A program made the position numbers and the translations under genes. A stretch of DNA of 7,354 nucleotides from Spirochaetia bacterium. GTDB lineage: Bacteria > Spirochaetota > Spirochaetia > PWKH01. The stretch's first letter is position 1. Every line of letters begins with the position of its first letter. A model generated the notes under the pieces. The model searched no databases, was not told the origin of the DNA, and was given only the letters and a program-made list of their open reading frames with translations. The stretch covers positions 1 through 7,354 of the forward strand of contig JAIPFS010000066.1 in NCBI GenBank assembly GCA_021736545.1, read 5' to 3'. Shown piece by piece: positions 5,430 through 7,354 of this stretch.

Positions 5430-6362
5430 TTATTCAATTCTCCATAGCTGTTCAGCGAGTTCCAATGCATCCACTGGCCAGAAACATTCTGGTCGGGATT
5501 GATGCACTTCTGGTTTTCCCACTTCAGGGCGGCAGCTAAGCACTGCATCAATCCATTGGACAGGAACTGCATCCAGTCCGTAGACAGCTCCCAGGAGTGA
5601 TCCGCAGATGGCTGCATTCGTGTCTGTGTCTCCACCGCGCATTACTGTATCGATAACTCCTTCCTCAAAATTCGGGGCATGAAGCAGCTGCCAGAGGGCA
5701 TTCTGAAATGCAATAAGAACCCACCCTTGCTGGTGCAGGTAATCTGCCGGCGGATACTCAGCAGCCTTATTGATTGTATCCAGGAGAGCTTTTTCTCCTC
5801 CCATATCGTTGGCCCAGTGTATGATTTTCTGGTATAATTCCGATGGAGCTGATTCAGTGTTAACAGCATACGCAATAGCCATAACAAACAATGCATTAGC
5901 CTGCTGGCATATCAGATGCGGATGAGTGATTGCAGCATCCTGAATAGCCCATTTTGCAATTTGTTCCAACGGATAAGCAGAGCCGAATATTCCCAGCGGG
6001 CTGATGCGCATCATAGCTCCATTAGCCTGACTATCATAATTCGGGCTCCCCTGCAGTCCCGAAGCTATGGTCATACCGCAATCAAAGGGATGGGAATTAA
6101 GCCAGAAAATATAGACATCTTTGGCCGCCTTTTGATCATATGTTTTCTTTTTGATGAGCATGCGGGCAAGAAGCAGAGCCATTTCTGAATCATCAGTAGG
6201 CTGTCCAGCTAGAGTGTTCCAAGTACCGCCATTTTCCAGTTTTCGAACACCATAAGGATAGCTGAGCTGTATTTCTTTCGATGTCCGGAACTCAACCAGA
6301 CTGCCTAAAGCATCCCCTGCTAGTTGACCAAGGAGACATCCTTGAGCACGCTTAATAGCCAT
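5430..6362 (-). CDS. ADP-ribosylglycohydrolase family protein (DraG/ARH-type)
   Basis: Members of this family hydrolyse ADP-ribose from proteins or small acceptors, using a two-metal centre. The 310-residue product shows GCLLGQLAGDALG at the N-terminus (8-20), the metal-binding TDDSEMA (56-62), RISPLGIFG (119-127), THPH with a following AN (146-156), and the second metal motif GGDTDTNAAICGSLLGA (243-259). It ends FWPVDALELAEQL, as is usual in this family. The start ATG 6360-6362 is chosen because it is followed at once by the family's first helix and has AGGG 9 bases upstream. An ATG at 6408-6410 would add 16 atypical residues and lacks a ribosome site. No ADP-ribosyltransferase, nitrogenase or ammonium transport gene lies nearby, so the target is unknown. 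All ligand motifs look intact. The gene lies upstream of the GC-rich esterase pair but has AT-richer composition and about 200 bases of separation. Confidence 0.93.
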   Translation of the reverse strand: MAIKRAQGCLLGQLAGDALGSLVEFRTSKEIQLSYPYGVRKLENGGTWNTLAGQPTDDSEMALLLARMLIKKKTYDQKAAKDVYIFWLNSHPFDCGMTIASGLQGSPNYDSQANGAMMRISPLGIFGSAYPLEQIAKWAIQDAAITHPHLICQQANALFVMAIAYAVNTESAPSELYQKIIHWANDMGGEKALLDTINKAAEYPPADYLHQQGWVLIAFQNALWQLLHAPNFEEGVIDTVMRGGDTDTNAAICGSLLGAVYGLDAVPVQWIDAVLSCRPEVGKPEVHQSRPECFWPVDALELAEQLWRIE

Positions 6363-6410
6363 AAAAACATACCCTGTGATTGATGATATACAATTACTTT
6401 CAACTCCCAT

Positions 6411-6967
6411 TCAGAAAATTTCAGCAATAAACAAATCTCAATAAAGTACATAGATAACTGCATTTGCTTAGCTCATGTTACTTCCTTTCTCTTACAATTC
6501 CATACGAAATTTCCCAAAATTCTTTTTAACTGATACCCCGAATGGGAGGCATCAGCAGTACTCAAACAATATAGTCTTAATCATAACTAGAATTACAATA
6601 GAAAGCAATATAAATAACAGATAAAGGGGTGTGTATTTATTGGTATTACTGTGTTTTTATCAATTTTGATTTAAGCGAACATGAGTTTGGAGAATATGAA
6701 AAAAAGAGTTTCAACTGTCTTGACATAAACCAGCCCCCGTTTTTCCTGCTGATGCCTGACGCCTGCGTTCCGCCCACTGAAAAATTTCATGCTGGTAAAT
6801 TTGTTGTCGTTTTATATCAAGAAACTCACCAATAACATAGTATAATAACCTGTTTTCTCATAAAGAATACTGTATCATGTGATTAACTGCAAAACTTTTA
6901 TTCAACTATCATCAACACCTACGGATGGGTAGATAATAAAATTTCGTTTTGTATTATATGTATCCGC
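6411..6967. other. Intergenic stretch without a credible gene
   Basis: This AT-rich stretch separates the ADP-ribosylglycohydrolase gene from the ppdK terminator. The largest open frame (plus, 6629-6835, 68 codons from GTG) has no properly spaced ribosome site and no recognisable composition. A short imperfect hairpin lies at 6531-6554 (TGAT..CCC GAAT GGG..ATCA). A lone TATAAT at 6841-6846 has no partner -35. The promoter of the ADP-ribosylglycohydrolase gene is expected near 6411-6500 on the minus strand, but I cannot pick one out. Confidence 0.5.
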
Positions 6968-6996
6968 AAAAAAGGCTGCCTCAGGGCAGCCTTTTT
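6968..6996. terminator. Bidirectional Rho-independent terminator downstream of ppdK
   Basis: The stem GGCTGCC (6974-6980) / GGCAGCC (6985-6991) encloses the loop TCAG. Six A precede it and five T follow, so the stem can extend by A-T pairs and works on either strand. On the minus strand it lies about 35 bases after the ppdK stop codon and should end that transcript. On the plus strand it could stop any stray transcript from the gene-free stretch. Confidence 0.9.
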
Positions 6997-7028
6997 CACG
7001 TACTTAATTTTTTGCAATTGCTCAGAAT

Positions 7029-7354
7029 TTACTTTTTAGCCAATTTTTTCAGAGATGACTGTGCTGCTGCAAGTCGAGCAATGGGGACTCTGTAGGGTGA
7101 ACAACTTACATAATCCAAGCCGATATCATCACAAAATCCAATGGTTTTCGGATCTCCACCATGTTCACCGCAGATACCCAGTTTAATATCAGGTCGTGTC
7201 TTTCTCCCTGATTCAACTGCCATTTTTACAAGTTTCCCAACTCCGTTAATATCAATAACCTGGAAGGGATCATACTCATAGAACTGCTTATCAGTATCGT
7301 TTACGTAATGTCCAAGGAATTTCCCTGAATCATCCCTGCTGAAACCGCAGGTCA
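7029..7354 (-). CDS. ppdK: Pyruvate, phosphate dikinase, C-terminal end (5' part outside window)
   Basis: PPDK interconverts pyruvate, ATP and Pi with PEP, AMP and PPi in the cytosol, often serving PPi-linked glycolysis in anaerobes. Only the last 107 codons are visible, all part of the PEP/pyruvate-binding TIM barrel. Clear family blocks are FSRDD near the window edge, [35 protein letters not shown] and [20 protein letters not shown]. The Cys of GICGEHGG corresponds to the catalytic general acid of the family. The frame runs through the window edge without interruption, so the start lies beyond it; an apparent internal Met (MAVESG, codon at 7221-7223) is not the start. The stop TAA is at 7029-7031, followed by a strong terminator. 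A PEP synthase or enzyme I is less likely because the C-terminal block is PPDK-like. Confidence 0.96.
   Translation of the reverse strand, partial: TCGFSRDDSGKFLGHYVNDTDKQFYEYDPFQVIDINGVGKLVKMAVESGRKTRPDIKLGICGEHGGDPKTIGFCDDIGLDYVSCSPYRVPIARLAAAQSSLKKLAKK

Noticed and set aside
6696..6728. Tiny frame MKKRVSTVLT after a GGAG
   Set aside because: It looks like the beginning of a signal peptide but ends after ten codons, and the ribosome site is only 3 bases away. Too short to support.
6720..6748. TTGACA at 6720-6725 as a promoter
   Set aside because: The sequence about 17 bases downstream is not -10-like, and no plus-strand gene follows.
6629..6835. Plus-strand GTG-initiated frame of 68 codons
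   Set aside because: The AAAGGG in front of it touches the start codon, so spacing is wrong, and the translation shows no domain, signal or family resemblance.
1..7354. CRISPR array, second copy of the tRNA 3' end, or additional tRNA/rRNA genes
   Set aside because: No regularly spaced repeats and no second copy of the T-arm/acceptor sequence of tRNA-Thr were seen by eye, nor any other cloverleaf.

Overview
The window looks like a piece of a bacterial chromosome, most probably from a spirochaete. That placement is an inference: it rests on the overall look of Apt, TsaD and the PPDK tail, on the spirochaete-like lipobox of a lipoprotein, and on the character of a decayed integrase. No database search was possible. 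Nearly every gene is on the minus strand; the exceptions are a 3' gene fragment at the left edge, a tRNA and the integrase remnant.

Left part (1-2200): the tail of an unidentified plus-strand gene converges on a minus-strand housekeeping operon. In transcription order the operon is a small unknown ORF (overlapping the next gene by 20 bases), tsaD (tRNA t6A modification) and apt (adenine salvage). Between this operon and the divergent tRNA-Thr(CGT) lie a 17-base near-perfect direct repeat and a 10-bp inverted repeat, which could be operator DNA.

Middle part (2195-5230): this is an accessory region. Directly behind the tRNA-Thr gene is a broken tyrosine recombinase with an in-frame stop, cut off after its first catalytic Arg. 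That is the usual scar of an element that integrated at a tRNA and then decayed. The cut abuts an orphan four-helix membrane protein gene. Next comes a visibly GC-richer two-gene unit on the minus strand: a lipoprotein SGNH/GDSL esterase followed by a secreted GH43 enzyme that resembles endo-1,5-alpha-L-arabinanases. Together they look like a small kit for trimming plant polysaccharide outside the cytoplasm (de-esterification plus arabinan cleavage).

Right part (5430-7354): composition returns to AT-rich. It holds an ADP-ribosylglycohydrolase (DraG-type) gene, about 550 bases without a credible gene, a strong intrinsic terminator, and the C-terminal end of pyruvate phosphate dikinase (ppdK) running off the window.

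I found no clear new multi-gene system. The most interesting points are the integration scar next to a GC-rich carbohydrate unit, the altered block I of the SGNH esterase, the palindrome over the GH43 ribosome binding site, and the repeats in front of the tsaD operon.
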